Source: Roseiarcus sp963813555 (GTDB lineage Bacteria; Pseudomonadota; Alphaproteobacteria; Rhizobiales; Beijerinckiaceae). Taken from it: a stretch of DNA of 64,000 nucleotides. Shown piece after piece: positions 52,001 to 61,634 of this stretch. The position numbers were made by a program, and so were the translations under genes. The notes beneath the pieces are model-generated. The model saw only the letters and a program-made list of their open reading frames with translations. It was not told where the DNA came from and ran no database searches. How positions within the stretch are numbered: the stretch's first letter is position 1; every line of letters begins with the position of its first letter. The stretch is from the NCBI GenBank assembly GCA_963813555.1, contig CAWEZX010000008.1, positions 470,043 to 534,042 of the forward strand, read 5' to 3'.

Positions 52001-53815
52001 CTAGCTCGCCGCGTTCGCCTCGCTGAGCGCCGCTGCGCCGGATTCGAATTGCAGCCGCGCCAGACGCGCATAAACGCCGTTGCGTGTGACGAGCGACACG
52101 TGATCGCCTTCCTCGACGATGCGGCCCGCCTCCATCACCAGAATTCGGTCGGCTTTCAAGACGGTCGCAAGCCGGTGCGCGATCACCAGCGTCGTACGCC
52201 CAGTCATCACGTCGTCGAGCGCGCTTTGCACCTGCGCCTCATTTTCCGCGTCGAGGGCCGACGTCGCTTCGTCGAGCAGCAGGATCGGCAAGTCCTTGAG
52301 AATGGCGCGCGCGATCGCGAGCCTCTGTCTCTGCCCTCCGGACAGCGTCACGCCGCGCTCGCCGAGCTTGGTCGCATAGCCCTGCCCAAGCTCACGCACA
52401 AATCCGTCCGCGACCGCGCGCCGCGCGGCTTCCTCAATTGCGAACTCGCTGGTTCCGGCACGCCCATAGGCGATGTTCTCGGCGACCGTTGCGCCGAAGA
52501 TCGCAGCTTCCTGCGGCACGGGAGCGATGCGCTCGCGTAAGGACTTTGGATCGGCCGCCTTGACGTCGATTCCATCGACCAGGACCTGACCCTCGTCGGA
52601 ATCGTAAAAGCGCATGATGAGCTGGAATATGGTGGACTTGCCGGCTCCGGAAGCCCCGACGATCGCCACGCGTTCGCCTGGCGCGATCGAGAAGTTCAAG
52701 TCATCCAGAACGCGAACCGCGGACGCGCTCGGGTAGGCGAACGCCACACCCCTGAATTCGATCGCTCCGCGCGGGGGCAAAGGCATCGGGGCGGGCCTTG
52801 TGGGCGCGACGATGCGCGGCTTGACCGCCAGCAGCTCCGCAATCCGCCCCGCCGAACCCGCCGCGGCGGAGACTTCATTCCACACCTGAGACAATTCGCC
52901 GAGCGAGGTTGCGCCGAGCACGGCGAAGAGCACGAATTGTGACAGGAGCCCGCCGCTCATTCGTCCCGCGAGCACGTCGCGAGCGCCGAGCCACAGCACG
53001 AACACCACGCTGCAAAAAGCGAGCGTCACGGCAACCGCAATGAGGAGCGAACGGGTCGCCGCGGCCTCGCGCGCCGCCCGATAGGCGCTTTCAATTTCGT
53101 CGGCGAAGCGCGCCTGACTGGCGCCCTCGGCGCCAAACGCCTGCATGGTGCGCGTCGCGCCGAGGCTCTCCGAGGCAAAGGCGGTCGCTTCGGCGAGCGT
53201 GTCCTGAGCGCGCCGCGACCGACGGCGAACCACGCGCCCGGACGCGATCAGCGGCGCGGCGATGACCGGAATGGCGACCAGCACCAGCGCTGACAGTTTG
53301 GGGCTCGTATAGACCATCAGCACCGTTGCGCCGACGAACATGAACAGATTGCGCAAGGCGATCGACGCCGAGGCGCCGAAAGCCGCCTTGATCTGAGTCG
53401 TGTCGGCGGTGAGACGCGAAATTAGCTCGCCGGTTCGCGCGCCGTCATAGAACGAGGCGTCGAGACGTGACAGATGCGCGAAGACCTCGCGTCTGAGGTC
53501 GGCGACGACGCGCTCGCCGAGCGTAGTCACCAAATAGTAGCGGGCGGCCGCGGCCAGCGCGATGACGACGACGAGCGCAGCCATGGCCATGAAGTAGCCA
53601 TTGATCGCGCCGCCGCTCTCCTTCGAGAACCCGAAATCGATCATCGAGCGCAGCGCAAACGGCACCGCCAGCGTCGCGGCTGAGGACACTGTCAGCGCCG
53701 CCAGCGCCGCGATCGCCCGGCCGAGATAGCGCCGTCCATAGCGGACAAGCGGAAGCAGCGCCGCCAAAGAGGCTACGCGGCTTGCCGCGGGCTCTGTCGT
53801 CATCCGCTCACCCAT
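52001..53815 (-). CDS. ABC transporter, fused permease-ATPase (MsbA/LmrA-like exporter)
   Basis: The 604-residue protein has six N-terminal helices (ABC_membrane domain, from AIAALAALTVSSAATLAVPF) and a C-terminal ATPase. Walker A is VGASGAGKSTIFQLI, the Q-loop is APVPQEAAIFGATVAENI, the signature is GVTLSGGQRQRLAIARAILK, Walker B is LPILLLDEATSALD and the switch His is in TTLVIAHRLATVLKADRI. It would work as a homodimeric exporter of lipids or hydrophobic compounds. The substrate is unassigned. A second start at MTTEPAAS three codons in is possible. It is upstream of ctaB but separated by a repeat. Confidence 0.93.
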   Translation of the reverse strand: MGERMTTEPAASRVASLAALLPLVRYGRRYLGRAIAALAALTVSSAATLAVPFALRSMIDFGFSKESGGAINGYFMAMAALVVVIALAAAARYYLVTTLGERVVADLRREVFAHLSRLDASFYDGARTGELISRLTADTTQIKAAFGASASIALRNLFMFVGATVLMVYTSPKLSALVLVAIPVIAAPLIASGRVVRRRSRRAQDTLAEATAFASESLGATRTMQAFGAEGASQARFADEIESAYRAAREAAATRSLLIAVAVTLAFCSVVFVLWLGARDVLAGRMSGGLLSQFVLFAVLGATSLGELSQVWNEVSAAAGSAGRIAELLAVKPRIVAPTRPAPMPLPPRGAIEFRGVAFAYPSASAVRVLDDLNFSIAPGERVAIVGASGAGKSTIFQLIMRFYDSDEGQVLVDGIDVKAADPKSLRERIAPVPQEAAIFGATVAENIAYGRAGTSEFAIEEAARRAVADGFVRELGQGYATKLGERGVTLSGGQRQRLAIARAILKDLPILLLDEATSALDAENEAQVQSALDDVMTGRTTLVIAHRLATVLKADRILVMEAGRIVEEGDHVSLVTRNGVYARLARLQFESGAAALSEANAAS

Positions 53816-53952
53816 CGTCCGCTCGGCCGCCTTGGCCGCCCTATTAAGCTGGCCTCCCTAGCGACAAATGTGGGCGAGTTGAAGGGAGCGCGCCCATGGC
53901 CGCCAGTCGATCGCTGGGAGCGCGCCGCCCGCGGCGATGTGATGACGCCAAA

Positions 53953-54507
53953 TCAGGCGGTCCACTTGACGAGCGACACCTCGTCGCCAAGCCATCGACT
54001 TTCTGCGGGCTTCAAACCTGCGTCCCGAAGAACGTCCTCGGGCGACTGGCCAAATCGACCTTGGCAGAATACCGGAACGCCGCCAGGCAGTCGCACCTCG
54101 AGGGCGCGCGCAAGATAGAAATCATCGTAGCCGATTTTGAGAAAGAGGCTAAAAACCTCGGTGCCGCCGGCGATCGCCATCGTGCCCGCCTCACAGCCGA
54201 CCGCTGCGCACGCTTCTTCCGGTCGGGCACCGGCCGGGTTCCAGAGCCAAGTGTTCGGATTATCAGGGTCAGGCGCAAGATCGGGCACGCGCCGCGTCAG
54301 GATCAGGCGGCGCCGAACGTGTGAGTCGGGCTGGCCCTCGTGGGACAGGCGTCCGTGCGCAACCACTGCCGCACGATCGAGCGCTTCGAGAAAAAAGCGT
54401 TGATCGGCTTCGAACTTGAGCGAATCGGGCATAAATCCGGTAGAATCGGCGATCATGCCGTCGGCCGACGCAATCGCATAACCCTCAATTCGAAGGGTTC
54501 CCAGCAT
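53953..54507 (-). CDS. Dihydrofolate-reductase/RibD C-terminal-like protein
   Basis: The start at 54507 (MLGTLRIEGYAIASADGMIA) has GGAGCAGCTGAGG upstream and matches the family start; the longer frame adds an unrelated segment. The 184-residue protein continues FFLEALDRAAVVAHGRLSHE, RRRLILTRRVPDLA and GTMAIAGGTEVFSLFLKIGY, the NAD(P)H-binding GGxEVF of RibD-C domain proteins. These are stand-alone reductases of unknown substrate. There is no DeaD or deaminase part. It is convergent with nothing and overlaps no gene. Confidence 0.82.
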   Translation of the reverse strand: MLGTLRIEGYAIASADGMIADSTGFMPDSLKFEADQRFFLEALDRAAVVAHGRLSHEGQPDSHVRRRLILTRRVPDLAPDPDNPNTWLWNPAGARPEEACAAVGCEAGTMAIAGGTEVFSLFLKIGYDDFYLARALEVRLPGGVPVFCQGRFGQSPEDVLRDAGLKPAESRWLGDEVSLVKWTA

Positions 54508-54779
54508 CCTCAGCTGCTCCGCTCGCTCGAAAACGCGCCCAACGGTTACGAGCCGAGCGCATGCACCGTCCCCATGATGCCGGAGGGATGCAAAACAAAT
54601 TGCCGAATAGGGATGGCTGAGGTCGAGAGTCAAGAGGAGGGCGGCAGCGAGCAGCCAGCGCATCGGGATCAAGCGTAGCGATCACCGTTCCATTGATCGG
54701 CGAAAGCATGCCATAGCCGCAGCAGAACCGACCAGCAAACGGCGACCGCCATCAATGGCAAGAAAAGGGCTTCGCAACC

Positions 54780-55505
54780 ATGAACGGCCGCAGGCTTCTT
54801 CCTGGGAAGCCTATCCCCTTATCGGAAATTCCCGACTATTCGATACGGCGCGACACCCTCGAGGAGATCTTCGCGGACCCGTTTCGCCTGCGCCTCAAGC
54901 GCATCGCCGAGATCATAAAGCAATCCGGCGAGCCCTTGGAGGGGAACATTTTCTACGCCGACGGCGCGAACCGCTACGCGGACCAGCCTCCGGACGGCGA
55001 ACTCGCTCCAGCCCGCCGTAACGTATGGCGCGCCGTGCGGTTCAAAGAGCGGCTCCTCGAGGTCGGCGTCAACGCGGGCCATAGCGCGCTCCTGGCGCTG
55101 TCGTCGAACCCGCGGCTCGAATATTACGGCGTCGACATCATGTCGCATGGTTATACGGCCGAATGCGTCGATTTCCTCAAAGGCGAGTTCCCGGGGCGGG
55201 TGCACTTGTTTACCGGCAATTCCCGCGAGGTGCTCCCACGGCTTGTCAATCGGCGCGCCGACCTTACGTTCGACATTTTTCATGTTGACGGCGGCCACAC
55301 CGACGACGTCTGCCGCTCCGACACGGGCAATTGCATTGGCATCGGCAGCGGCCAGCGCGGCCGGCATGTTCTGCTGGACGACGTCCATGCGAGTTGGATT
55401 TTCGATGTCTATTGCGAATTCGTGTCGCGGGGTGAATTGACGACCGAGACGTTCTTCGGTGACTGGGAGGAGGCGGGCCGCAACATTCTGGCGAGGATCG
55501 AGTGA
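54780..55505 (+). CDS. Class I SAM-dependent methyltransferase
   Basis: The 241-residue protein begins MNGRRLLPGKPIPLSEIPDY. It has the AdoMet motif I-like RLLEVGVNAGHSALLALSSN, then LEYYGVDIMSHGYTAECVDF (acidic end of strand 2), TFDIFHVDGGHTDDVC and VLLDDVHASWIFDVY, as in Methyltransf_24-type enzymes that modify sugars or small molecules. It is directly followed by, and overlaps by four bases, a glycosyltransferase gene, so both may decorate the same cell-surface glycan (inference). No other polysaccharide genes are nearby. Confidence 0.82.
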   Translation: MNGRRLLPGKPIPLSEIPDYSIRRDTLEEIFADPFRLRLKRIAEIIKQSGEPLEGNIFYADGANRYADQPPDGELAPARRNVWRAVRFKERLLEVGVNAGHSALLALSSNPRLEYYGVDIMSHGYTAECVDFLKGEFPGRVHLFTGNSREVLPRLVNRRADLTFDIFHVDGGHTDDVCRSDTGNCIGIGSGQRGRHVLLDDVHASWIFDVYCEFVSRGELTTETFFGDWEEAGRNILARIE

Positions 55506-56347
55506 GCGGCTGCGAATTCGCCTCCTTCTGGGATGGACCCCTCAATCCGTTCGCTTACGCCTGCCTCGCCTCGTTCCCTCAAGCAGGCGCGAGCCTGCGC
55601 GTCTTCAGCTACGATCCGAGCCTCGAGCTGCCTCCCGGCGTGCGCCTCGCGGAAGCGCGGGCGATCTGCCCCGACAAGTCGCTCACCCGCAGGTTCATCG
55701 CCAACGGCAAACCGTCCATCGCGACCTTCGCGGACATGTTTCGTTACCGGATGATCCAGAAGGCGGGTTGCTGCTGGGTCGATACCGATATGCTTTGTTT
55801 GAATGAGCCTGTTTTCGATAACGACGGCTTCGTGTTTTGCCGCCAGGCCGACGCCGTCGGGACGAGCCTCGTCAACAATGCGGTCTTGCGGCTTCCGCCG
55901 ACGCACCCGGCGCTAAGCGAACTGGTTGCGACCGCGGAAGCGGCGATCGACGTCGACCAGAAATGGGGCGCGATCGGCCCATTCCTGCTGACCCCGGTGT
56001 TGGCAAAGTACGGCCTCACCCAACATGCGCTCAATTCGCATGTCTGCTATCCGATCGAGCCGGAGCAATTCTGGAAGCTCTTCCTGCCTGGCTATCGCGA
56101 TTGGGTCGCGGGGACAGCCATCGGGGCGAGCTTCGTGCATCTATGGAGCGAGGCGGTCGTGTGGAGCGGCTACGATTTCTGGACTTGCCCGCCCGCCGGC
56201 TCCTATTTGCACGAAACGTTCGAACGCGTCGGCGCGCTCGGTCGCTTCCGCCGCGTCGCGACGGAGGACGAAGTTCTTCGCCTGATGGCGAAGCCCATCA
56301 CTAACTCCAAACGCGCATCGCGGCCGAGCGCGATCGCGTCCGATTGA
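55502..56347 (+). CDS. Glycosyltransferase with DxD motif (GT32/capsular-type)
   Basis: GTG at 55502 overlaps the stop of the methyltransferase (GTGA). The 281-residue protein begins MSGCEFASFWDGPLNPFAYA. It has the family core PSIATFADMFRYRMIQKAGC and CWVDTDMLCLNEPVF, with DTD as the metal/nucleotide-sugar motif, followed by NNAVLRLPPTHPALSEL and the C-terminal GASFVHLWSEAVVWSGYDF. This matches the DXD-containing alpha-1,4-type transferases of GT32. It is cytoplasmic or peripheral and forms a two-gene operon with the methyltransferase. Confidence 0.82.
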   Translation: MSGCEFASFWDGPLNPFAYACLASFPQAGASLRVFSYDPSLELPPGVRLAEARAICPDKSLTRRFIANGKPSIATFADMFRYRMIQKAGCCWVDTDMLCLNEPVFDNDGFVFCRQADAVGTSLVNNAVLRLPPTHPALSELVATAEAAIDVDQKWGAIGPFLLTPVLAKYGLTQHALNSHVCYPIEPEQFWKLFLPGYRDWVAGTAIGASFVHLWSEAVVWSGYDFWTCPPAGSYLHETFERVGALGRFRRVATEDEVLRLMAKPITNSKRASRPSAIASD

Positions 56348-56372
56348 CCGGCCGACTGTGCCCCGCGCCTCC

Positions 56373-58067
56373 CTACCCGACCGGGGCCGGCTCCCGGGCT
56401 GCCGGCCGCGCGAGCCGCTTCGATCCCTTTCGTCGTTTCAAACGGTGACGCTTGGGCGCGACAAGAAACGTCGGCTTCCGCGGCTCCTTGAGGAACGCGC
56501 CCGCCTGTTCCTCCATCATGCGGTCGGCGATCGTCACTCGCGTGCGCAGGTGCCTGAGTTCGAGCATCGACTGAATGAGAAAGGTCTCGACGATCCGGCC
56601 GCTGACCTGCGTATCCTCGAAAACGCCCCACGCATAAGCGCCGTCGCGCTTTCGCTCGAGGCCGATTTCATGGATCAACGCGAGGAAGGGACGAATGTCC
56701 TTCGGGTCGATCCGATATTCGACGGTGACCAGGATCGGCCCTTGATCGTCCTCAACCGGATGCACGAGCACCGGCGTCCGCCAGTGCATCGATGGCGTGA
56801 GGTCGAGCGCCGCGGCGGTTTGCAGTCTCCACCGCGCGGTCAAAGCCATCCCTATGGCCGCGCCCGCCGCAGCGAGGAAAAGGGCGGTGGGAACACCCTC
56901 GAGGCTGGCGACCTTGCCCCAAACCGCGCTGCCGAGCGTCATCGCGCCGAAAAACGCTGTCAGGAAAATCGCCAGTCCCCGGCCGCGCACCCACTCCGGC
57001 AACGCCACCTGCGCGGAAACGAAAAGCGTCGTCATCATCGTGATCCATGACGCGCCCGCGATCAGGCTGGCGAGCGCCGCGATCGCGGGCTCGCGCGCCG
57101 CGCCATACAGCGCGAGAGCGAGAATTGTGCCGAGCGTCCCGAGCGTCGCCAGGCGGTCGGGACCGAGGCGCGCCTTGAGACTTTTGAGCGCGAACGACCC
57201 GAGGATCGAGCCTACGCCGATCATGCCCAGCAGGACGCCGTAGACTTCGGGCCCGTTGTGCATCTGCGTGCGCGCGACCAGAGGCAGAAGCGCCCAATAA
57301 GCGCTGGCGAAGGGGAAAAAGGCGACGGCGCGGATGAGCGTTAAGTCGATGTCGCGATTGTTTCGGGCGTAGCGCAGGCCAGTGCGCAGCGCGCTTATAA
57401 GGCGCTCGGCGGGAAGGGTCTCGCGTGAGCGGCGCGGGGCGCGCCACCACATGAGCGCGGCGAGAACGGCGATATTGCCGGCGCAAAAGCACCAGAACGG
57501 CAAGGCGATGCTGAAGGCCGCGATCCCCAACCCGGCAAGAGCCGGGCCAACGGCGCGGCTCAAGTTGTAGCTAGCGTTGTTGATGGCGATGGCGCTGTCA
57601 AGGTCCTGCTTCGGCACCAGCATCGGTGTGATGACGAGCCACGCCGGCGCCGCAAGCGCGCCGCTGCCCCCGAGACAAAAGGTCGTCGCCAGCAGCACAG
57701 TCGGGGTCGCCCAATGCATTGTGACGATCGTCGCAAAGACCATCGATACCGCTGTCACAGCAAGCTGCGCGCCGATCAACATCCGGCGCGCGTCGATAAT
57801 GTCGGTCAGCGCGCCGGCGGGCAGGGTCAAGAGAGACATCGGCAGCGTGGTGGCGACCTGGACCGCCGACACCATCATCGGATCTGGATTGAGACTGGTC
57901 ATCAGCCAGTTCGACGACGTATCGAACATTGCGAAGCCGACATTCGACGCCGAACTCGCAATCAGCATGACCGTGAACGCCAAATGGCCGAAAACGCCCC
58001 AGCGCCATTCCTGGCCCGCTGGCGCGTTCGACTTGACGCTGGACTCGCTGGACAACAAAAACCCCAT
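56373..58067 (-). CDS. MFS exporter (MFS_3 type) with extra C-terminal domain
   Basis: The 564-residue protein has twelve predicted helices, beginning after WRWGVFGHLAFTVMLIASSA. The MFS_3 marks are LPMSLLTLPAGALTDIIDAR, NASYNLSRAVGPALAGLGIA and LPEWVRGRGLAIFLTAFFGA. The last ~130 residues form a soluble domain (ILVTVEYRIDPKDIRPFLAL; YAWGVFEDTQVSGRIVETFL; MLELRHLRTRVTIADRMMEE) ending in a Lys/Arg-rich tail. A paralogue with the same domain lies at 59369-61009. Members resemble enterobactin-exporter-like transporters. The substrate is unknown. Confidence 0.88.
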   Translation of the reverse strand: MGFLLSSESSVKSNAPAGQEWRWGVFGHLAFTVMLIASSASNVGFAMFDTSSNWLMTSLNPDPMMVSAVQVATTLPMSLLTLPAGALTDIIDARRMLIGAQLAVTAVSMVFATIVTMHWATPTVLLATTFCLGGSGALAAPAWLVITPMLVPKQDLDSAIAINNASYNLSRAVGPALAGLGIAAFSIALPFWCFCAGNIAVLAALMWWRAPRRSRETLPAERLISALRTGLRYARNNRDIDLTLIRAVAFFPFASAYWALLPLVARTQMHNGPEVYGVLLGMIGVGSILGSFALKSLKARLGPDRLATLGTLGTILALALYGAAREPAIAALASLIAGASWITMMTTLFVSAQVALPEWVRGRGLAIFLTAFFGAMTLGSAVWGKVASLEGVPTALFLAAAGAAIGMALTARWRLQTAAALDLTPSMHWRTPVLVHPVEDDQGPILVTVEYRIDPKDIRPFLALIHEIGLERKRDGAYAWGVFEDTQVSGRIVETFLIQSMLELRHLRTRVTIADRMMEEQAGAFLKEPRKPTFLVAPKRHRLKRRKGSKRLARPAAREPAPVG

Positions 58068-58491
58068 CGGTAGAGCGGCTTTCGGAGCGCAAGCACCTCG
58101 CGCCGAAACCCCACGTCAGATGGCGGACATCGGTCGAAGTTTCAAGGCGGCCCGCCAGTTTGGTGGAGGAGCGAGTCGCCCAAAAACTAGCCTGCAGCAA
58201 GGAAACTTATTTTGGCCCGACCGGCGCGCGCCTTTCGGGGCCAATGTCCCGGCGAAGACAAATTCTTGACGTGTTTTCGCCCGTCTTTTCGAATTCGGCC
58301 TCGCCATGGCGCGGCTGCAGTCTCGCCGCCGGAAGCTGGGCAAAAAGAGGCGAGCGCCGCGAAAACTTCTGAATTGAGGGCCATGTGATTATGTTTCGAG
58401 CAGCTCCGTTGCGGCGGAGACTTCGACGACAGGACTGCGCCTGATCCGATCTCAAATCGGCGGCCTGTCGTGGCCGCGAATCATTCGCCTC

Positions 58492-59334
58492 GTGGAGAAT
58501 CAGTTGGCAAGCATTTCCACTCTTATGGCCTGCATGTCTACCGATCGGTCCAACGCCGAATTGCTGGCGGTGGCGGCCGATCTGGCGCAGCGCTTTTCCG
58601 CGACCGTCATTGGCGTCTGCGCGAAGCAAATCTCAATGCACTCCCCGATCATGGCCATCGGCCCCGGCGAGCCGCGCGGCCGCGAGCCCGACAAATTTCG
58701 CGAGCGCGCGGCGGTTCTGGAAGCCGAATTCCGCTCAGCTCTGTCGACGGTGAACAATCTTCGCTGGCGCACGCAAATGACCGCTGGACCGACGTCTCAC
58801 TATCTCGCCAATGAAGGTCGCGCAGCCGACTTGCTTGTCGCCGCCATTGAGCCCGGGGTAGACATATTCTCTCGTTCCTCCGAAATTGACGTCAGCGATC
58901 TGCTCATGCGCAGCGGGCACCCTATTCTCATGACTCCGCCCGGCGCGACGGGGCTCAAATTGACGCGTGCTCTTGTTTGCTGGAAGGATTCACGCGAGGC
59001 GCGACGAGCGATCGCTGACGCCCTGCCGATCCTGAAGTTGAGCCAGGCGGTCGACGTGGTTGAACTCGTCAGCGAGCACGAGATCGAAGCGACGCGAGGC
59101 CGTCTTGCTGAGGTTGGCGACTGGCTTCATCGCCATGACGTCGAGCCGAATTGCCTCGCAACGCCATTGAGCGGGGCGGAACCGACGCATCTGGCTGCGA
59201 TCGCCAAGGACCTCGAGGCTGACCTGATCGTGGCGGGCGCGTTCGGCCACAGCCGTCTGCGCGAGTGGGCGGTCGGGGGCGTGACGCGGGACCTGCTTGT
59301 CAAGGCCGAGCGCTGCACGCTCCTCTCGCATTAG
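58492..59334 (+). CDS. Universal stress protein (two UspA domains)
   Basis: The 280-residue protein starts with GTG (MENQLASISTLMACMSTDRS), though an internal ATG (MACMSTD) is possible. Two UspA folds follow. The first (ELLAVAADLAQRFSATVIGV) is degenerate. The second (LTRALVCWKDSREARRAIAD) ends with DLIVAGAFGHSRLREWAVGG, the ATP-binding GxxGHSxxxE-like motif, and VTRDLL. Tandem Usp proteins respond to starvation and oxidative stress in the cytoplasm. It lies between two paralogous MFS genes and 35 bp before the second, suggesting an operon with it and the flavin oxidoreductase. Confidence 0.88.
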   Translation: MENQLASISTLMACMSTDRSNAELLAVAADLAQRFSATVIGVCAKQISMHSPIMAIGPGEPRGREPDKFRERAAVLEAEFRSALSTVNNLRWRTQMTAGPTSHYLANEGRAADLLVAAIEPGVDIFSRSSEIDVSDLLMRSGHPILMTPPGATGLKLTRALVCWKDSREARRAIADALPILKLSQAVDVVELVSEHEIEATRGRLAEVGDWLHRHDVEPNCLATPLSGAEPTHLAAIAKDLEADLIVAGAFGHSRLREWAVGGVTRDLLVKAERCTLLSH

Positions 59335-59368
59335 ACGCGCCGGCCCCGGCGCGAGGAACGAATTGAAG

Positions 59369-61009
59369 ATGAACTTACGCTTCAGTCAGGAGCCCCGCCC
59401 GAGCCGGTCGCCAATGCTCGGCGCATTCGCCCATCCGGCGTTCGCAATCGTCTGGACGGCGAGCACGTGCGCGATGATCGGCATCGCGATGTATGACGCC
59501 GCGTCGGGCTGGCTGATGACGACGTTCGACCTCAACCCGTTCGACGTTGCGCTGCTGCACACCGCGACGACACTGCCGATTTTCCTGTTCACGCTTCCCG
59601 CTGGCGCCATCGCCGACATCCTCGATCCGCGTCGGATGATCATCGCGGTCTCCTACGCGATCGCCGCATTGATGACGATCTTCGCCGCCGTCGTGGCGCT
59701 CGATTTCGCGTCGCCCGCGTTGCTGCTGCTGACGACCTTCGTCCTTAGCGCGGCTTGGTCCCTCAATATCCCGGCATGGTTGTCGATCGTGCCGCAGCTC
59801 GTGCCGAAGCCGTTGATTCCGGGAGCCATCGCAGCCCACAGCGTCGGCTATAATCTCAGCCGCACCATCGGTCCTGCGCTTGGCGGCTTCCTCATCATGG
59901 GCTACGGGGCGGCCACGCCGCTGTGGATTTTTGTCGGCGCCAATCTGGCGGTGATCGCTGCGCTCACCTGGTGGCGCTCGCCGACAAGGCAGAGGGCGTC
60001 CTTGCCCGCCGAGAGACTTAGCAGCGCTCTGCGCACCGGCCTTCGCCACACTGCGAACAACCGGCTGCTATGGGCGACGCTGGCGCGAACAATTGCGATC
60101 TATCCGTTCACCGCGGCCTACTGGGGCCTTTTGCCGTTGATCGCCCGGCGAACCGGCCAGGGCGCGGAGCACTACGGGATCCTGCTCAGCGCGATCAGCG
60201 TCGGAGCGATCCTTGGATCGCTGGGACACGAGAAGTTGCGCCGCGCCTTCGGCGCCGATCGGCTGGTCGCTTTCGGGACGATCCTGACCGTCGTCGCATT
60301 GGTGTTGTTCGCGGTCGCGCAAGATCTCACCATTTCGCTTTGCGCCTGCCTGCTGGCGGGCATCGCTTGGGTCAACATCCTGACCTGCCTCTACACCTCC
60401 GCCCAGAACGTCTTGCCCGATTGGGTGCGCGGCCGCGGCCTCGCGGTGTTCCTGACCGTCATCTTCGGGACAATGACCTTGAGCAGCGCGGCGTGGGGCG
60501 AAATCGCTGCGAGCACCGGGCTCGCGGCTGCGCTCCTTATCGCCGCGGGAGGCGCGCTTGCGGCGATCCCCCTCACCTGGCGCTGGAAGCTGCAACAGGG
60601 GGCGCTCGACCTTTCGCCCTCCCAGCATTGGAGCCTGCCGGAAACACGCGAGGAGATCGACAACGATCGTGGCCCTGTCCTGGTCAAGATCGAGTACCGG
60701 ATCGACCCCAAAGACAGCGACACGTTCGTGCGCGCTTTGGACGAGCTCGGGTTCGAGCGTCGTCGCGACGGCGCCTTCGCCTGGGGAATCTTCGAGGACG
60801 CAGGCGATCTCGGCCGTTATGAGGAGGCCTACCTCATCGAGTCCTGGCTCGAGCTCATGCATTTGCGCGAGCGGGTCACCAACGCCGATCGGGTGCTTGA
60901 GGACGAAATCCGAGAGATGCTGATCGCGCCCCCGCGCATCGAATTTCTCATTTCCGCCGAACGGAGCGATGAGGCTCGGCAGCGGCGCGCCGAGCCGGCC
61001 GGAGCGTAG
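59369..61009 (+). CDS. MFS exporter (MFS_3 type), paralogue of the gene at 56.4-58.1 kb
   Basis: The internal ATG at 59369 (MNLRFSQEPRPSRSPMLGAF) is used because the upstream part overlaps the Usp gene. The 546-residue product has twelve helices with LPIFLFTLPAGAIADILDPR, HSVGYNLSRTIGPALGGFLI and LPDWVRGRGLAVFLTVIFGT. The C-terminal domain (VLVKIEYRIDPKDSDTFVRA; FAWGIFEDAGDLGRYEEAYL; IESWLELMHLRERVTNADRV) matches that of the paralogue. It overlaps the oxidoreductase gene by 41 bp. It probably exports an organic compound. The extra domain may sense or bind a partner (inference). Confidence 0.88.
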   Translation: MNLRFSQEPRPSRSPMLGAFAHPAFAIVWTASTCAMIGIAMYDAASGWLMTTFDLNPFDVALLHTATTLPIFLFTLPAGAIADILDPRRMIIAVSYAIAALMTIFAAVVALDFASPALLLLTTFVLSAAWSLNIPAWLSIVPQLVPKPLIPGAIAAHSVGYNLSRTIGPALGGFLIMGYGAATPLWIFVGANLAVIAALTWWRSPTRQRASLPAERLSSALRTGLRHTANNRLLWATLARTIAIYPFTAAYWGLLPLIARRTGQGAEHYGILLSAISVGAILGSLGHEKLRRAFGADRLVAFGTILTVVALVLFAVAQDLTISLCACLLAGIAWVNILTCLYTSAQNVLPDWVRGRGLAVFLTVIFGTMTLSSAAWGEIAASTGLAAALLIAAGGALAAIPLTWRWKLQQGALDLSPSQHWSLPETREEIDNDRGPVLVKIEYRIDPKDSDTFVRALDELGFERRRDGAFAWGIFEDAGDLGRYEEAYLIESWLELMHLRERVTNADRVLEDEIREMLIAPPRIEFLISAERSDEARQRRAEPAGA

Positions 61010-61634
61010 CTTGCGCATTCTTGTCGTCTTCGCGCATCCGCTGGAAACGAGTTTCGTTTCCACGTTGCACGCGCGCGTTGTCGAGATCCTGCGCTCTCGC
61101 GGGCACGTTGTCGACGATCTCGACCTCTATGGGGAGAAGTTCGACCCGGTCATGTCGCGGGAGGGACTTCGTCGCTACATCGACACGAATACCAATACGC
61201 GCGAGGTCGAAACCTATGTTGCGCGTCTGCGGGCAGCCGAGGCGCTCGTTCTGGTGTTTCCGGTCTGGTTCGACGGCCTACCCGCGATCATGCAAGGGTA
61301 TTTCCAGCGCGTGTTTCTGCCGGGCGTCGCCGTGGTCATCGACGAGGCGGGGCTGTTCCATCCCAAACTTCATCACATCAAGCGCATGGCCGCCGTGTGC
61401 GCCTATGGCGAGAGCCGGCGCGACGTCGCCGCAAAGGGCGATCCGCCGCTGCGGTTCGTGCGCGACAACATCGGCGCGCTGATCGATCCGAAGGGCCGCT
61501 TCGAGTATCTCGCGCTCTACGACATGAACTTCAGCGCGACGCATCGGCGCGCGGCATTCATGAAGCGCGTGAGCGCGCGCCTTCGAAGCCTGGTGAGCAG
61601 GTCGAAGAAAATTCGGATCAGAAGCTGTATTTGA
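60969..61634 (+). CDS. NAD(P)H-dependent flavin oxidoreductase (KefF/NQO1-like flavodoxin fold)
   Basis: The family-like part begins LRILVVFAHPLETSFVSTLH, which could start at a TTG at 61011. The in-frame ATG at 60969 overlaps the MFS gene. PVWFDGLPAIMQGYFQRVFL is the conserved dimer/FMN-binding segment, and MAAVCAYGESRRDVAAKGDP follows. The 200-odd-residue enzyme reduces quinones or other acceptors with two electrons using FMN. The 3' end overlaps the convergent outer-membrane protein gene by 17 bp. Its place after Usp and MFS suggests a stress-detoxification operon (inference). Confidence 0.85.
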   Translation: MRLGSGAPSRPERSLRILVVFAHPLETSFVSTLHARVVEILRSRGHVVDDLDLYGEKFDPVMSREGLRRYIDTNTNTREVETYVARLRAAEALVLVFPVWFDGLPAIMQGYFQRVFLPGVAVVIDEAGLFHPKLHHIKRMAAVCAYGESRRDVAAKGDPPLRFVRDNIGALIDPKGRFEYLALYDMNFSATHRRAAFMKRVSARLRSLVSRSKKIRIRSCI

